Source: Oceanobacillus arenosus
Lineage (GTDB): Bacteria; Bacillota; Bacilli; Bacillales; Amphibacillaceae
Assembly (NCBI RefSeq): GCF_003369575.1
Contig: NZ_PIOC01000017.1
Coordinates: 186,001 to 250,000 of the forward strand
Reading direction: 5' to 3'
Length of the DNA stretch: 64,000 nt
Below, in pieces: positions 36,427 to 45,969 of the stretch. The notes beneath the pieces were generated by a model. The model searched no databases. It was not told the DNA's origin and was given only the letters and a program-made list of their open reading frames with translations. Made by a program: the position numbers and the translations under genes. The stretch's first letter is position 1. The number at the start of each line of letters is the position of its first letter.

Positions 36427-37293
36427 CTAATTACTGGGCTTATCTAAGAAGAATATGCCGATTGTACCAGGACCAACATGTGCACCAATTACAGCACCAA
36501 TCATGACGATTTCGATATCGTCTACATTAATACCAAATCGCTCGCTAATACTACTAGCAAGCTGCTTCGCACGTTCAAGGTCATCACTATGGCAAATGCC
36601 GACTGATTGATTTGTAAAATTAGTACCTCGTTCTTCCATCATATCCAACATTCGACCAAATACTTTTTTTGAGCCTCTGATTTTCTCAAGTGGAATTAGC
36701 TTCCCATCATCGACATGTAGGAGCGGTTTGATTTTTAATAAGGACCCAACAAATGCTGCTGTTTTACTTACACGACCACCACGGTATAAATATTCTAAAT
36801 CATCGACGGTGAAGAGATGTACCATATGTTCAGCTTGATAAGTAGCATCTGCAACAACTTCCTGAATCGTTGCACCAGTACTTGCGAGCTTTGCTGCATG
36901 TAGGACGACAAGACCATAACCTAGTGATGCACATTTCGAATCAACGATTTGAATGGGCGCATTAGGATAGGCTTCCAGTACTTCTTGCAGCATCATCGTT
37001 GCGGTTTGATATGTACCGGAAAGCTGTGATGAAAACGCAATGTATACTAAGGGCTGATTCTTCTCAGCATAAGATGTAAAGATTGTTTTAAATGTTAAAG
37101 GAGATACTTGAGATGTTTTCGGGGTCTTACCTTCGCGCATCGCATTGTAGACCGTTAATGGCTCAATTGTGATTCCATCTTGATAGTCTTTATCATCTAA
37201 ATGAACTGTTAATGGTACCATTTCAATGGCAAATTCGTTGTAATGCTCCTTTCTTAAATCACTTGCAGAATCGGCAAGAATTTTAACCGCCAT
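36427..37293 (-). CDS. yitS: DegV family protein (YitS-like)
   Basis: A 288-residue DegV-fold fatty-acid-binding protein: ILADSASDLRKEHYNEF at the start, the TSQVSPLTF motif near 60, FSSQLSGTYQTA (fatty-acid carboxylate contact), and IGAVIGAHVGPGTIGIFF at the end. In Firmicutes such FakB-like proteins present fatty acids to the FakA kinase. Start at ATG 37293, where homology begins; an in-frame extension to 37365 is untypical. Divergent from yitT, in the yitS-yitT-yitU-yitV-yitW order of B. subtilis. Confidence 0.88.
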   Translation of the reverse strand: MAVKILADSASDLRKEHYNEFAIEMVPLTVHLDDKDYQDGITIEPLTVYNAMREGKTPKTSQVSPLTFKTIFTSYAEKNQPLVYIAFSSQLSGTYQTATMMLQEVLEAYPNAPIQIVDSKCASLGYGLVVLHAAKLASTGATIQEVVADATYQAEHMVHLFTVDDLEYLYRGGRVSKTAAFVGSLLKIKPLLHVDDGKLIPLEKIRGSKKVFGRMLDMMEERGTNFTNQSVGICHSDDLERAKQLASSISERFGINVDDIEIVMIGAVIGAHVGPGTIGIFFLDKPSN

Positions 37294-37397
37294 TATTACA
37301 CCAACTTTCTTTTTAAATTGTAATTGTTTATCTTTTAGTTTATAGCTATAAAAGGATATAGTCAAAGTATAGTCATCATAATAGGAGGAGACATAAA

Positions 37398-38240
37398 ATG
37401 TTCATGATTGAAGCAGAACGAATTATTATCGTTATTATTGGTGCATTATTAAATGCTGTTTCACTAAACTTCTTCTTTATTGAAGCAAATGTTTATGCTA
37501 GCGGATTTACTGGTGCCGCTCAACTTATCTCTAGTATTTTCCAAGACTTCTTAGGGATTGGCTTAAGTACGGGGATATTATTGTTTGTGTTAAACATCCC
37601 AGTTTTAATACTAGGCTGGTATAAAGTAGGGAAGGGCTTCACATTATATAGTATTGTATCTGTATTGTTTTCATCACTGTTTTTGCAATTCCTACCGGTT
37701 TTTGAATTGTCAGATGATATCATTCTTAATGCCGTATTTGGTGGAGTCATTGCTGGGGCTGGTGTTGGAATTACATTGAAGCATGGTGCTTCTACCGGTG
37801 GGTTAGATATTGTCGCAATGGTTTTATCACGGAAGAAGGATAAGCCCATTGGCAGCTTTATTTTAGTCATCAACGCAGTTATTGTTATCCTTTCAGGGAT
37901 TTTATATGAACCGGAAAACGCATTATATACAATGGTTGCACTCTATGTAACAACACGTGTCATTGATGCGATTCACACACGCTATGAGAAGGTTACTGCC
38001 ATGATCGTTACCCATAAGCCGGATGAGCTACAGCAGGAAATCCATAAAACTATGGTGCGAGGAATTACGATTTTGCCTGCGAAAGGGGCATACACGAAGT
38101 CGGAGAAAAGCATGCTATATCTTGTTATTACAAGATATGAATTATACGATTTAGAAAAAATAATCCAAGAAGTAGATCCAAATGCATTCACGAATATTAT
38201 AGAAACTGCAGGCATTTATGGTGTATTCAGAAAAGATTAA
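37398..38240 (+). CDS. yitT: YitT family membrane protein
   Basis: A 280-residue protein with five membrane helices in the first 170 residues (DUF161-like repeats: GGVIAGAGVGITLKHGASTGGLDIVA is the family hallmark region) and a C-terminal DUF2179 cytoplasmic domain (ITILPAKGAYTKSEKSMLYLV). Function unsettled. AGGAGGAG precedes ATG 37398. Ends at a strong terminator. Confidence 0.92.
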   Translation: MFMIEAERIIIVIIGALLNAVSLNFFFIEANVYASGFTGAAQLISSIFQDFLGIGLSTGILLFVLNIPVLILGWYKVGKGFTLYSIVSVLFSSLFLQFLPVFELSDDIILNAVFGGVIAGAGVGITLKHGASTGGLDIVAMVLSRKKDKPIGSFILVINAVIVILSGILYEPENALYTMVALYVTTRVIDAIHTRYEKVTAMIVTHKPDELQQEIHKTMVRGITILPAKGAYTKSEKSMLYLVITRYELYDLEKIIQEVDPNAFTNIIETAGIYGVFRKD

Positions 38241-38251
38241 TCAAAAATAAT

Positions 38252-38300
38252 AAAGCGAGAGCAATCAACCTGAAATGATCGCTCTCGCTTTTGCTTTTTA
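38252..38300 (+). terminator. Terminator of yitT
   Basis: A 16-bp stem with one mismatch (38252-38267 with 38276-38291) then TTGCTTTTTA. Confidence 0.8.
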
Positions 38301-38308
38301 TGTACTTT

Positions 38309-38572
38309 TTAATAGCCGTACTTGGCAATTACTTCTTGAATACTTGATGTAATGCTTTCCCATTCGACATCAAATTTCTTATTTACTGTAATAAAGTTTT
38401 GGTAACCGAACACATTGTCAACACCTTCAAGTTTCATTAAATCATTTAAAATTGCATGTTCACTAGTGTCACCAGCCATGACAGATACACTATTTGTACC
38501 TTCAAAAATCACACTATCAGTTGAAAATTTCATTGCATTTGGATTTGGTGTAGGTTCAATACGAACGCCCAT
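38309..38572 (-). CDS. NifU N-terminal-like (Nfu_N) domain protein
   Basis: An 87-residue protein consisting of the Nfu N-terminal domain alone: PTPNPNAMKF, then SVSVMAGDTSEHAILNDLM, LEGVDNVFGYQNFITVNKK and WESITSSIQEVI. It lacks the CxxC scaffold domain, so it is not itself an Fe-S scaffold; partner role in Fe-S assembly is inferred. AGGAGGGA precedes ATG 38572. Confidence 0.88.
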   Translation of the reverse strand: MGVRIEPTPNPNAMKFSTDSVIFEGTNSVSVMAGDTSEHAILNDLMKLEGVDNVFGYQNFITVNKKFDVEWESITSSIQEVIAKYGY

Positions 38573-38640
38573 GTTAAATCCCTCCTAATCATACTTATCT
38601 CTATAGTAGCAGAAATAACTTATTTTAAAAAGTATTAAAG

Positions 38641-38670
38641 TGACACCCTACTAATATTAGTAGGATGTCA
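38641..38670 (-). terminator. Hairpin after the 40-residue gene
   Basis: A nearly perfect 15-bp-arm palindrome (TGACACCCTACTAAT and complement, one G.T) followed on the minus strand by CTTTAATACTTTT. Confidence 0.6.
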
Positions 38671-38708
38671 GCTTTAGTAAAACATGATTTCTACGGTGTT
38701 TCGCTCGT

Positions 38709-38831
38709 TTACTGTTCTTGCTTAGTCTCTGCCTCTGCTAAAGTGGAACGATATGGAAATCGTTCGGCATGCTTTTTAACAGAATCAGCACCTTGCTGCG
38801 TAAATCGCCTTGATTTACTTCCTTTTCCCAT
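38709..38831 (-). CDS. Small basic protein of unknown function
   Basis: A 40-residue protein, MGKGSKSRRFTQQGADSVKK then HAERFPYRSTLAEAE, with AGAAGGAGGA before ATG 38831. It is Lys/Arg-rich at the N-terminus and acidic at the end; composition resembles the small proteins of spore-formers, but I do not recognise it. The longer in-frame version from 38957 has no ribosome site. Confidence 0.65.
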   Translation of the reverse strand: MGKGSKSRRFTQQGADSVKKHAERFPYRSTLAEAETKQEQ

Positions 38832-39010
38832 GATGATTCCTCCTTCTGAAAAATCCATCATTCGAAATGAAAAAAACAGTATTATTCGCTCATGTCCATT
38901 AGAAATCGCGGAGACGATAGTTTGAAAAGAAAAGAGTGAACGGATAATCCCGTTCACTACTAGTATGGTTTATTATGATTATTTATAAGCATGGAAAATA
39001 AGGGAATTAA

Positions 39011-39841
39011 TTAGCTTGTTTTGACATTTAGTTTCAAATATTCCTCAAGGAAAACCGAAATTCCATCCTGTTCGTTGGTTTTTGTAATATGCTTTGCAAG
39101 TTGTTTCAGCTGTGGAATAGCGTTCCCCATTGCAACTCCAACGCCAGCATAATCGATCATCTCTAAATCATTATCCTCATCACCGAAGGCAATAATTCTT
39201 TCCTTGGGAATGTCATAATAATGGGCGATTTTTTGCAGACCAACAGCTTTATTTATGCCTTTTTTAATGATTTCAATGATATTCCATGGTGCTCCCCAAT
39301 TTCGGTGTTCAATAAATTCTGCATGGTAGTCATCTAAATGCCTTCTAAGTGCTTGTACCTGCTCATCCTTTGGTAGAACTAAAATAGAGGTAGGGTCATC
39401 TTTTAATGCCTGTTTAATATTTCCAATCTTAAATGGTGGATCATTTGGAGCTTCTTGGTAAATTTCGATGAGCTTTTCATCGTATTGTGCAAGATAAACA
39501 TCATCCATTACTTCAGCAAGAATATTATTTACACTTAAATCAAAACATGCATCAATGATTGCATGTGCTGTTCGAATCGGCATTGGGTTATGGAGTGCAT
39601 CCCAATTCTTATTTGTTGGATGGTGAATAAGTGCACCATTAAAATTAACCATCGGTGTTTTTAATCCAAGTTCATGGTAATAGTTAATACTCGAACGATG
39701 CGGTCTCCCTGTTGCTATGACAACAATATGACCTTCTTCCATCGCGGTCAGTACAGTCTGTTTTGTTTGAGTACTGATTACTTTATTATCCGTTAATAGT
39801 GTACCATCTAAGTCTAAAGCAATTAAATGTCTGTTTGTCAT
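39011..39841 (-). CDS. yitU: Cof-type HAD-IIB phosphatase (YitU-like)
   Basis: A 276-residue HAD phosphatase of the IIB (Cof) class. Motif I LIALDLDGTLL has the nucleophile Asp, motif II VIATGRPH, motif III the Lys in KKGINKAVGL, and motif IV AFGDEDNDLEMI. The IIB cap lies between motifs II and III. Substrates are usually sugar phosphates or flavin precursors. ATG 39841 is preferred to GTG 39850 because GAGGTGA precedes it. It fits the yitU position. Confidence 0.9.
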   Translation of the reverse strand: MTNRHLIALDLDGTLLTDNKVISTQTKQTVLTAMEEGHIVVIATGRPHRSSINYYHELGLKTPMVNFNGALIHHPTNKNWDALHNPMPIRTAHAIIDACFDLSVNNILAEVMDDVYLAQYDEKLIEIYQEAPNDPPFKIGNIKQALKDDPTSILVLPKDEQVQALRRHLDDYHAEFIEHRNWGAPWNIIEIIKKGINKAVGLQKIAHYYDIPKERIIAFGDEDNDLEMIDYAGVGVAMGNAIPQLKQLAKHITKTNEQDGISVFLEEYLKLNVKTS

Positions 39842-39993
39842 TCTATTCACCTCATAGCCCTAAGTTTATAAGTCTAATGGTCAGTTGTAAAGTAATATTA
39901 ATTTTACATGGGTATATTGGCAAGTATCTAAGAGCTCTGGCCTGTAAACCAAAGGAAGAGTCTCCTATTGATAATTAAAATAAGCCATATTAT

Positions 39994-40022
39994 TTGCCTT
40001 GTATACATTAGGGGGGTATAGT
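39994..40022 (+). promoter_or_regulatory. Copper operon promoter with CsoR operator in the spacer
   Basis: -35 TTGCCT (39994-39999), 17-bp spacer, -10 TATAGT (40017-40022). The spacer holds ATACATTAGGGGGGTAT, the G-run flanked by AT-rich inverted ends that CsoR-type repressors bind. Binding here would block polymerase until Cu(I) releases the repressor. Confidence 0.7.
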
Positions 40023-40052
40023 ATAAATATAATATATGAGGATGTGAATCAT

Positions 40053-40355
40053 ATGGATGAATTTTTACATAATCACCCAAGTACTCCCAGAACGAAAGAT
40101 GAACAACAAGCAGTCATTAACCGATTAAAACGAATAGAAGGTCAAGTTCGTGGAATTCAGAAGATGGTTGATGAAGACCGCTATTGCGTAGATATATTAG
40201 TCCAAATTAGTGCAATTCAAGCTGCACTAAAAAATGTTGGATTCTCTATTACCGAACGACATATCAAACATTGTGTTAGTGATGCTATTAAATCAGGAGA
40301 AGGTAATGAAACAATTGATGAATTAATGAGTGTTATGAAGCAGTTTTCTAAATAA
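40053..40355 (+). CDS. csoR: Copper-sensing repressor CsoR
   Basis: A 100-residue four-helix DUF156 protein. Cu(I) ligands Cys45, His70 and Cys74 are at exactly the positions of the CsoR X-C-H-C fingerprint (YCVDIL, ERHIKHC). [18 protein letters not shown] is the DNA-binding/helix 1 region. ATG 40053 after GAGGATG; a longer in-frame start at 39999 would lie within the promoter. First gene of csoR-copA-copZ. Confidence 0.92.
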   Translation: MDEFLHNHPSTPRTKDEQQAVINRLKRIEGQVRGIQKMVDEDRYCVDILVQISAIQAALKNVGFSITERHIKHCVSDAIKSGEGNETIDELMSVMKQFSK

Positions 40356-40369
40356 GGAGGGGAGCTATT

Positions 40370-42754
40370 ATGAGTGAAACAAACCATGCAACACTTGGAA
40401 TAACAGGAATGACCTGTGCTACATGCTCCAACCATATTGAAAAAACTTTAAATAAAATGGATGGAGTAGAAGCACAAGTTAATTTTACTACAGAGAAAGC
40501 AACCTTAGACTATGATTCAGAGAAAACATCGATAGAAGATATTACGAAGAAAATTGAAAATGTCGGCTATAGTGTATTAATGGAGAAATCAGAATTAGAT
40601 GTGTTCGGGATGACCTGTGCTGCATGTTCGACCCGGATTGAAAAGGTATTGAATAAGCAAAAAGGGGTAAAGTACGCAACTGTAAACTTAACAACAGAAA
40701 CTGCATCCATCGAATATAACCCAGGACTCACAGATACGAAAGCAATAATTGATAAAATAAAAAATGTGGGATATGATGCGAAACCTAAGGCAGAAGCAGC
40801 AGAAAAGAAAACACATAAAGAAATAGAAATAAAAAAAATGAAGACGAAACTGATTATTTCAGCAGTGTTATCCGCGCCACTATTAATAACCATGTTGGTT
40901 CATTTATCTAATATGGCGATACCGGATATTTTCATGAATCCGTGGTTCCAATTTTCTTTAGCAACGCCCGTTCAATTTATCATCGGCTGGCAATTCTATG
41001 TTGGTGCATATAAAAACTTGAAAAATGGTGGAGCGAACATGGATGTGCTTGTCGCATTAGGTACAAGCGCAGCTTATTTCTATAGTTTATATGAAGTATT
41101 TAAGACGATTGGTAATCCTGAATACATGCCGCATCTCTACTTTGAAACAAGTGCTGTATTAATCACGTTGGTTTTATTTGGTAAGTATTTGGAAGCAAGA
41201 GCAAAAAGCCAGACAACGAATGCATTATCCTCTTTACTTAATTTACAGGCAAAAGAAGCTCGGATAATAAAAAATGGTGAAGAAATGCAGATTTCAATCG
41301 AGGAAGTTGTCGTCGGTGATCGGTTAATTGTAAAACCAGGTGAGAAAATACCCGTTGACGGGATCATTGTAAAGGGAAGAACATCTGTCGATGAATCGAT
41401 GATTACTGGGGAATCCATCCCAATCGAAAAGGATGTTGACGCAACTGTCATTGGCTCAACGATAAACAAAAATGGTTCTATTCAAATGGAAGCAACAAAA
41501 GTAGGTAAAGATACTGCCCTTGCATCGATTGTGAAAATGGTCGAGGATGCACAAGGATCAAAAGCACCAATTCAACGATTAGCCGATGTCATTTCTGGAT
41601 ATTTCGTACCGATCGTTGTAGGGGTTGCACTTCTAACATTTATCGTATGGATAGCTTTTGTAGAGCCAGGTCAATTTGAACCTGCTTTAGTGGCTGCAAT
41701 TGCCGTACTCGTTATTGCCTGTCCCTGTGCATTAGGGCTTGCAACACCAACATCGATCATGGTTGGTACAGGAAAAGCCGCAGAGAATGGGATTCTTTTT
41801 AAAGGTGGCGAACACCTTGAAAGAACACATCAGCTGGAAGCAATTGTTCTTGATAAAACAGGAACAATCACAAAAGGAAAACCTGAAGTAACGGATTTTA
41901 CAGGTGATGAAGAAGCATTACAATTACTCGCAAGTGCCGAGAGAGGCTCTGAGCATCCACTTGCAGAAGCAATCGTAGCCTATGCAACAGAACAAGCGAT
42001 TGATTTAGCTGAAGTAGATGATTTTAAATCCATACCTGGGCATGGTATTGAAGCTATAATTTCAGGTAATAACATTCTTGTTGGCAATCGAAAATTAATG
42101 CAAGAAAACCAAATTGATGTTGGCGGAGCGGAAATCGAATTGGTTGATTATGAAGTCGATGGCAAAACTGCGATGCTAGTTGCAGTTAATGGAATTTATC
42201 GTGGAATCGTTGCTGTTGCAGATACAATTAGAGAGACAGCACCACAAGCGATTAAAGAGCTAAAAGAACAAGGTCTCGAGGTTATTATGTTAACAGGGGA
42301 TAACGAGCGTACTGCAAAAGCTATCGCAAAACAAGTTGGTATCGATCAAGTAATCGCCCAAGTATTACCTGAAGAGAAAGCAGATAAAGTGAAGGAAATT
42401 CAGCTGAAAGGTAAAAAGGTCGCAATGGTTGGTGATGGGGTAAATGATGCTCCTGCATTAGCAATCGCCGATATTGGAATTGCAATTGGGACAGGCACAG
42501 AAGTAGCAATTGAAGCTGCTGATGTAACAATCCTTGGCGGTGAGCTACTGCTTATCCCGAAAGCAATTAAAATCAGTCATGCAACGATTAAAAATATAAG
42601 GCAAAATCTCTTCTGGGCATTTGGCTATAACACAGCTGGAATACCAGTTGCAGCAATCGGCTTACTTGCACCATGGGTTGCTGGTGCAGCAATGGCTTTA
42701 AGTTCGGTAAGTGTTGTTTCTAATTCCCTTCGCTTAAAACGAGTGAAATTATAA
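40370..42754 (+). CDS. copA: Copper-exporting P1B-type ATPase CopA
   Basis: A 794-residue Cu(I) exporter. Two N-terminal heavy-metal-associated domains with GMTCATC (13-19) and GMTCAAC (80-86), eight transmembrane helices, the CPC ion site at about 451-453, TGE in MITGESIP, phosphorylation motif DKTGT near 495, the HP locus SEHPLAEA and hinge [10 protein letters not shown]. It moves Cu(I) out of the cytoplasm using ATP. AAGGAGGGG before ATG 40370; 14 bases after csoR. Confidence 0.95.
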   Translation: MSETNHATLGITGMTCATCSNHIEKTLNKMDGVEAQVNFTTEKATLDYDSEKTSIEDITKKIENVGYSVLMEKSELDVFGMTCAACSTRIEKVLNKQKGVKYATVNLTTETASIEYNPGLTDTKAIIDKIKNVGYDAKPKAEAAEKKTHKEIEIKKMKTKLIISAVLSAPLLITMLVHLSNMAIPDIFMNPWFQFSLATPVQFIIGWQFYVGAYKNLKNGGANMDVLVALGTSAAYFYSLYEVFKTIGNPEYMPHLYFETSAVLITLVLFGKYLEARAKSQTTNALSSLLNLQAKEARIIKNGEEMQISIEEVVVGDRLIVKPGEKIPVDGIIVKGRTSVDESMITGESIPIEKDVDATVIGSTINKNGSIQMEATKVGKDTALASIVKMVEDAQGSKAPIQRLADVISGYFVPIVVGVALLTFIVWIAFVEPGQFEPALVAAIAVLVIACPCALGLATPTSIMVGTGKAAENGILFKGGEHLERTHQLEAIVLDKTGTITKGKPEVTDFTGDEEALQLLASAERGSEHPLAEAIVAYATEQAIDLAEVDDFKSIPGHGIEAIISGNNILVGNRKLMQENQIDVGGAEIELVDYEVDGKTAMLVAVNGIYRGIVAVADTIRETAPQAIKELKEQGLEVIMLTGDNERTAKAIAKQVGIDQVIAQVLPEEKADKVKEIQLKGKKVAMVGDGVNDAPALAIADIGIAIGTGTEVAIEAADVTILGGELLLIPKAIKISHATIKNIRQNLFWAFGYNTAGIPVAAIGLLAPWVAGAAMALSSVSVVSNSLRLKRVKL

Positions 42755-42785
42755 AAAAGAGCCATTTAAAGGAGGTGAAAAGATT

Positions 42786-42998
42786 ATGGAGAAAACGTTA
42801 AATGTACAAGGCATGTCATGTAATCATTGCAAAATGTCTGTTGAAGGTGCATTACAAAAATTAGCTGGTGTATCAGCAGCTGAAGTTAATTTAGAAGCCG
42901 GCAGTGTAGCTGTTACTTTTGATGACTCAAAAGTAAATGTGGATACAATGAAAGAAGTTATTGAGGAGCAAGGCTATGATGTGGAAGCTAAAATATAA
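42786..42998 (+). CDS. copZ: Copper chaperone CopZ
   Basis: A 70-residue heavy-metal-associated protein with the Cu-binding GMSCNHC at 9-15 and the ferredoxin-like fold pattern (VNLEAGSVAVTFD, VIEEQGYDVEAKI). It delivers Cu(I) to CopA. AAGGAGGTGAAAAG precedes the ATG. Last gene of the copper operon; a family B hairpin repeat follows in place of a normal terminator. Confidence 0.94.
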   Translation: MEKTLNVQGMSCNHCKMSVEGALQKLAGVSAAEVNLEAGSVAVTFDDSKVNVDTMKEVIEEQGYDVEAKI

Positions 42999-43010
42999 GA
43001 ATGAAAATCA

Positions 43011-43121
43011 GCTTTTATCCCGAATTAGCTGGCTGTAAAACCCCTCTTCAAGAATTCGAGAAAAATCAAGAATTGTAAGTGGGGGCGGATATTACCCCCA
43101 CTTATTGAAGTTTCACTTTAT
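43011..43121 (+). repeat. Family B intergenic repeat, copy 1 (complete)
   Basis: Head GCTTTTATCCCGAATTAGCT, middle CTTCAAGAATTCGAGAAAAA, hairpin TAAGTGGGGG/CCCCCACTTA (43077-43086 and 43095-43104 approx.), tail TTGAAGTTTCACTTTATT. Shares long identical stretches with 48518-48595 and, with its middle deleted, 61668-61722. Confidence 0.85.
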
Positions 43122-43219
43122 TGCTTACATATCGACAATAATAATTTTTACTTAACATTGCATCTTCTGTAACTTACCATTTAAAATAGGATTATACATA
43201 ACTTAAGGAGAGAAGCATA

Positions 43220-43981
43220 GTGATAGGGATAAATAAGGAACACTTAAATTCAATTCCAAGTTTGGTTGTCGTTGACACGGATAAAGCAAATGAATCATTA
43301 CCAATGATTACTTATTTTCATGGATTTACGAGTGCGAAGGAACATAATTTAGATATTGCATTTCTACTAGCTGAAAAAGGTTTTCGGGTTGTTCTTCCAG
43401 ATAGTAACATGCATGGTGAAAGGGATACGACGACTTCAATTATTCAAAAGACAATTGGTTTCTGGGATATTGTGATGCAAAATGTGAAGGAGTTGTGGGA
43501 AATCCATGATCATTTCGAACAGCAGGGGTTAATCTTAGATGGTAGATTTGGTGTGGCTGGAACAAGTATGGGTGGGATTACAACCTCTGCAGCATTAACA
43601 CAATATCCTTGGATCAAAACGGCAGCCGTATTAATGGGTTCTCCAAGGATAACAACGTTTGCTAAGCAATTAATTAATAATTACAAAAAGGTAATGGATC
43701 TTCCAGTTACGGACGAGATGATTGAGAATTTATATGTTCAGCTTGAGCATTATGATTTATCCACACAAATTGAGAAGCTGGATCAACGTCCAGTTTTATT
43801 CTGGCATGGAGATAAAGACCAGGTCGTACCGTTTGACCATTCATACTCCTTCTATGAAGAGGCAAGAAAACAGTACGACAATCAAGCAAATATACAATTT
43901 ATCAAAGAAACCAATCGCGATCATAAAGTAAGTAGACATGCAATTTTGGAAACGATCAAATGGTTTGAACAACACTTGTAG
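43220..43981 (+). CDS. yitV: Alpha/beta-hydrolase esterase YitV
   Basis: A 253-residue alpha/beta hydrolase. Oxyanion segment TYFHGFTSAKEHN near 32-44, nucleophile elbow GTSMGG near 113-118, acid Asp in WHGDKDQVVPF and His in NRDHKVSRHA complete the triad. Matches YitV in length and position before yitW. Cytoplasmic esterase, physiological substrate unknown. The start is GTG 43220 preceded by AAGGAGAG. Confidence 0.9.
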   Translation: MIGINKEHLNSIPSLVVVDTDKANESLPMITYFHGFTSAKEHNLDIAFLLAEKGFRVVLPDSNMHGERDTTTSIIQKTIGFWDIVMQNVKELWEIHDHFEQQGLILDGRFGVAGTSMGGITTSAALTQYPWIKTAAVLMGSPRITTFAKQLINNYKKVMDLPVTDEMIENLYVQLEHYDLSTQIEKLDQRPVLFWHGDKDQVVPFDHSYSFYEEARKQYDNQANIQFIKETNRDHKVSRHAILETIKWFEQHL

Positions 43982-44060
43982 TCTGAAAGAATTCAAATCG
44001 TTTATTAAAATACGAATATATGGTTAAATAGAAGCAAGAAGGTAAGGAGGAGGTATCGTA

Positions 44061-44372
44061 ATGGATGCAGATTTAAAAGAGAATATTATGGGTGCGCTCG
44101 AGAATGTAATCGACCCTGAGCTCGGCATCGATATTGTAAACTTAGGACTAATCTATGATGTGGAATTAGATGATGAAGGATTATGCACCGTATCCATGAC
44201 TCTTACGGCAATGGGGTGCCCACTTTCAGCGCATATTGAGCGTGATGTACAATTTGCACTAGCGGATATTCCAGAGATTAAAGAATTAAAAGTTAACATT
44301 GTTTGGAGTCCACCATGGAGTAAGGATAACATGTCACGTTATGCTAAAATCGCGTTAGGCATTCCAGATTGA
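44061..44372 (+). CDS. yitW: MIP18-family Fe-S assembly factor YitW
   Basis: A 103-residue DUF59/SufT-like protein: NVIDPELGIDIVNLGLIYDV (the invariant DPE), MTLTAMGCPLSAHIERDV with the reactive Cys, and a C-terminal VWSPPWSKDNMSR. Family members help insert Fe-S clusters into target proteins. AAGGAGGAGG precedes ATG 44061. Confidence 0.93.
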   Translation: MDADLKENIMGALENVIDPELGIDIVNLGLIYDVELDDEGLCTVSMTLTAMGCPLSAHIERDVQFALADIPEIKELKVNIVWSPPWSKDNMSRYAKIALGIPD

Positions 44373-44493
44373 TTGTGGAATAGATTTTCGAAATTATGAA
44401 TCAATGTATGACTTTCTTCAATAATAGCTCAATCCGGACAATTCACCATTCATTTAGCATATGAATAGGCTAGATGGTGAGGAGGATTGAGTG

Positions 44494-44811
44494 ATGAAAA
44501 ACAATAATGAATCCAAACATATGTATGATTTATGTAGAGACCATGTGCATGCTTATGTTTATGCAGAGTTACAGGACGGTACAGCGGTTGATGGGATTGT
44601 TACGGGGTTAGATGAAGAATACGTATATTTAGCAGTGCCACTTGAACACAATCAGCAAGAACAATATCGGGAACATAATCGTCAATTTGGATTTGGCTTT
44701 CCAAACTATGGATATCCAGGCTTTGGTTTTGGACCTCCAAGAAGAAGATTTGAACGATTAATCTTACCACTAACAGCCTTAGCCGCAATAAGTTTATTGC
44801 CTTGGTATTAA
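44494..44811 (+). CDS. Hypothetical protein with Sm-like N-terminus and Gly/Phe-rich segment
   Basis: A 105-residue protein. Residues 10-50 (HVHAYVYAELQDGTAVDGIV, then LDEEYVYLAVP) read as a small beta-barrel similar to Sm/SH3-like modules. Residues 65-82 are a Gly/Phe/Pro/Tyr-rich linker (FGFGFPNYGYPGFGFGPP), then RRRFERLILPLTALAAISLL, a short hydrophobic end. Such Gly/Tyr-rich small proteins in Bacillaceae are often spore-coat associated; that is a guess. GAGGAGG precedes the start; GTG 44491 is an alternative. Confidence 0.75.
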   Translation: MKNNNESKHMYDLCRDHVHAYVYAELQDGTAVDGIVTGLDEEYVYLAVPLEHNQQEQYREHNRQFGFGFPNYGYPGFGFGPPRRRFERLILPLTALAAISLLPWY

Positions 44812-44857
44812 TAATAAACCCTTGCCATATCTTATATTAGGCAAGGGTTTATTATTA
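44809..44857. terminator. Bidirectional terminator
   Basis: A perfect 18-bp stem (44809-44826 with 44840-44857) shared by the convergent genes on either side. Confidence 0.85.
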
Positions 44858-44866
44858 AATCTCTAT

Positions 44867-45040
44867 TTATTTCTTTTCTCTTAAAATACCGTCGCCCAAT
44901 ATGATAATGGCTACTGTTAATAGTGCAGCAAGCAATAATGCGTCTGTTGCCACAAATGGCTCACCACCCATACTAGTTAAAACAAAAGCAATGGCTAAGC
45001 TAATAACTACAGACCAAATAATTGTCATTATGTAACGCAA
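44867..45040 (-). CDS. yjzD: YjzD-like (DUF2929) membrane protein
   Basis: A 57-residue protein with two membrane helices: RYIMTIIWSVVISLAIAFV and ALLLAALLTVAIIILG, joined by SMGGEPF. The layout matches DUF2929/YjzD, which lies near fabHA-fabF in B. subtilis too. The start is TTG 45040, six bases after GAGGTG; GTG 45049 lies within that ribosome site. Confidence 0.75.
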   Translation of the reverse strand: MRYIMTIIWSVVISLAIAFVLTSMGGEPFVATDALLLAALLTVAIIILGDGILREKK

Positions 45041-45140
45041 AAATAACACCTCGCAATTTTATATCTACCCATAGTATAGCACGTTTTCATTCGCTTACAT
45101 ACATTTTTTGTATCTTTTTAATTTGAATAGGGGGATTGCC

Positions 45141-45752
45141 ATGTCAATCTTAGTAATCAATTGTAATCATTGGATTGGCTATCATGTTGTCAATGCATTG
45201 CTTAACCATGATTATTTGGTTGATGGAATAGAGAATGAGATGGAGTCGGATGATTTATCCATGTTCTTTGGTAGAAATAGCTTATTTTCATTTTACAATC
45301 AGAGGCAAAGAAAACAGTATGACACGTGTATTTGTGTAGGTGATTATGGGAAAATGGAGGCAGTTAAGGCAAACCGTATCTTTTTTATTAATCCACAGGA
45401 ATCCAGTGGACGAATGAACTTGGAAAATACAACAACGATACTTGCTTCCCATTTATTTGGCGAATGGATGCCAATGAATAAAAAGGGTTATTATGATCAG
45501 CAGGCGTTTATTACGTTTGATTCGAATGATTTTAAAGAAAATGCGATATATATCGGGGATTTTACCGACGGGTTGATTCAGTGGCTAGGGTCCTCTAAAA
45601 TTTCTGATAAACTCGAAATTAAATCAGAGCATAAGGATGGAAGAGAAAATGATGCAAGCGGGAATGGTATTTACATTAGTGCGAGTCTCCCATTGGAAAA
45701 AAGGGTCACAGCATTGCAACAACATTATGTATCCAATAAGAACAGGCGATAG
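45141..45752 (+). CDS. Rossmann-like nucleotide-sugar epimerase relative (YjaU/YjaV position)
   Basis: A 203-residue protein with an N-terminal betaalphabeta unit, ILVINCNHWIGYHVVNALL, that looks like a degenerate GxxGxxG of NAD-dependent epimerases (Gly replaced at two positions). Later segments (DTCICVGDYGKME, NRIFFINPQESSGR) resemble the strands of that fold, but the YxxxK catalytic pair is not found. Possibly no longer enzymatic. It occupies the location of yjaU/yjaV upstream of fabH. ATG 45141 has GGGGG upstream. Confidence 0.65.
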   Translation: MSILVINCNHWIGYHVVNALLNHDYLVDGIENEMESDDLSMFFGRNSLFSFYNQRQRKQYDTCICVGDYGKMEAVKANRIFFINPQESSGRMNLENTTTILASHLFGEWMPMNKKGYYDQQAFITFDSNDFKENAIYIGDFTDGLIQWLGSSKISDKLEIKSEHKDGRENDASGNGIYISASLPLEKRVTALQQHYVSNKNRR

Positions 45753-45884
45753 GAGAGATTCAAATAGTTAAAGTTGCAGTACAAATAAGAAATAGGACAC
45801 AGAAATGAGTTAACGAGGACATAAATAGAAATGAGTCCCCTTTAAGTATGAGAGGGGAAGCCAAGTATCTTTGTATTTTTTTAC

Positions 45885-45929
45885 TTGCCAATTACGGTTT
45901 TTTCCATTAAAATTAGTACCAAGTCATAA
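45885..45929 (+). promoter_or_regulatory. fabH promoter with FapR-type operator
   Basis: -35 TTGCCA (45885-45890), 17-bp spacer, -10 TAAAAT (45908-45913), followed at once by TTAGTACCAAGTCATAA (45913-45929). The first half TTAGTACC is an exact FapR half site; the second is weaker. FapR control of fabH-fabF by malonyl-CoA is established in B. subtilis. Confidence 0.7.
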
Positions 45930-45969
45930 TATTAGATAATAGTTACTTTATATATAAGGGGTTGTAAAT

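Noticed and set aside
42999-43110. Ordinary intrinsic terminator after copZ
   Set aside because: The GTGGGGG/CCCCCAC hairpin has no T run and belongs to the dispersed family B repeat, so it is reported as a repeat that may act as a terminator.
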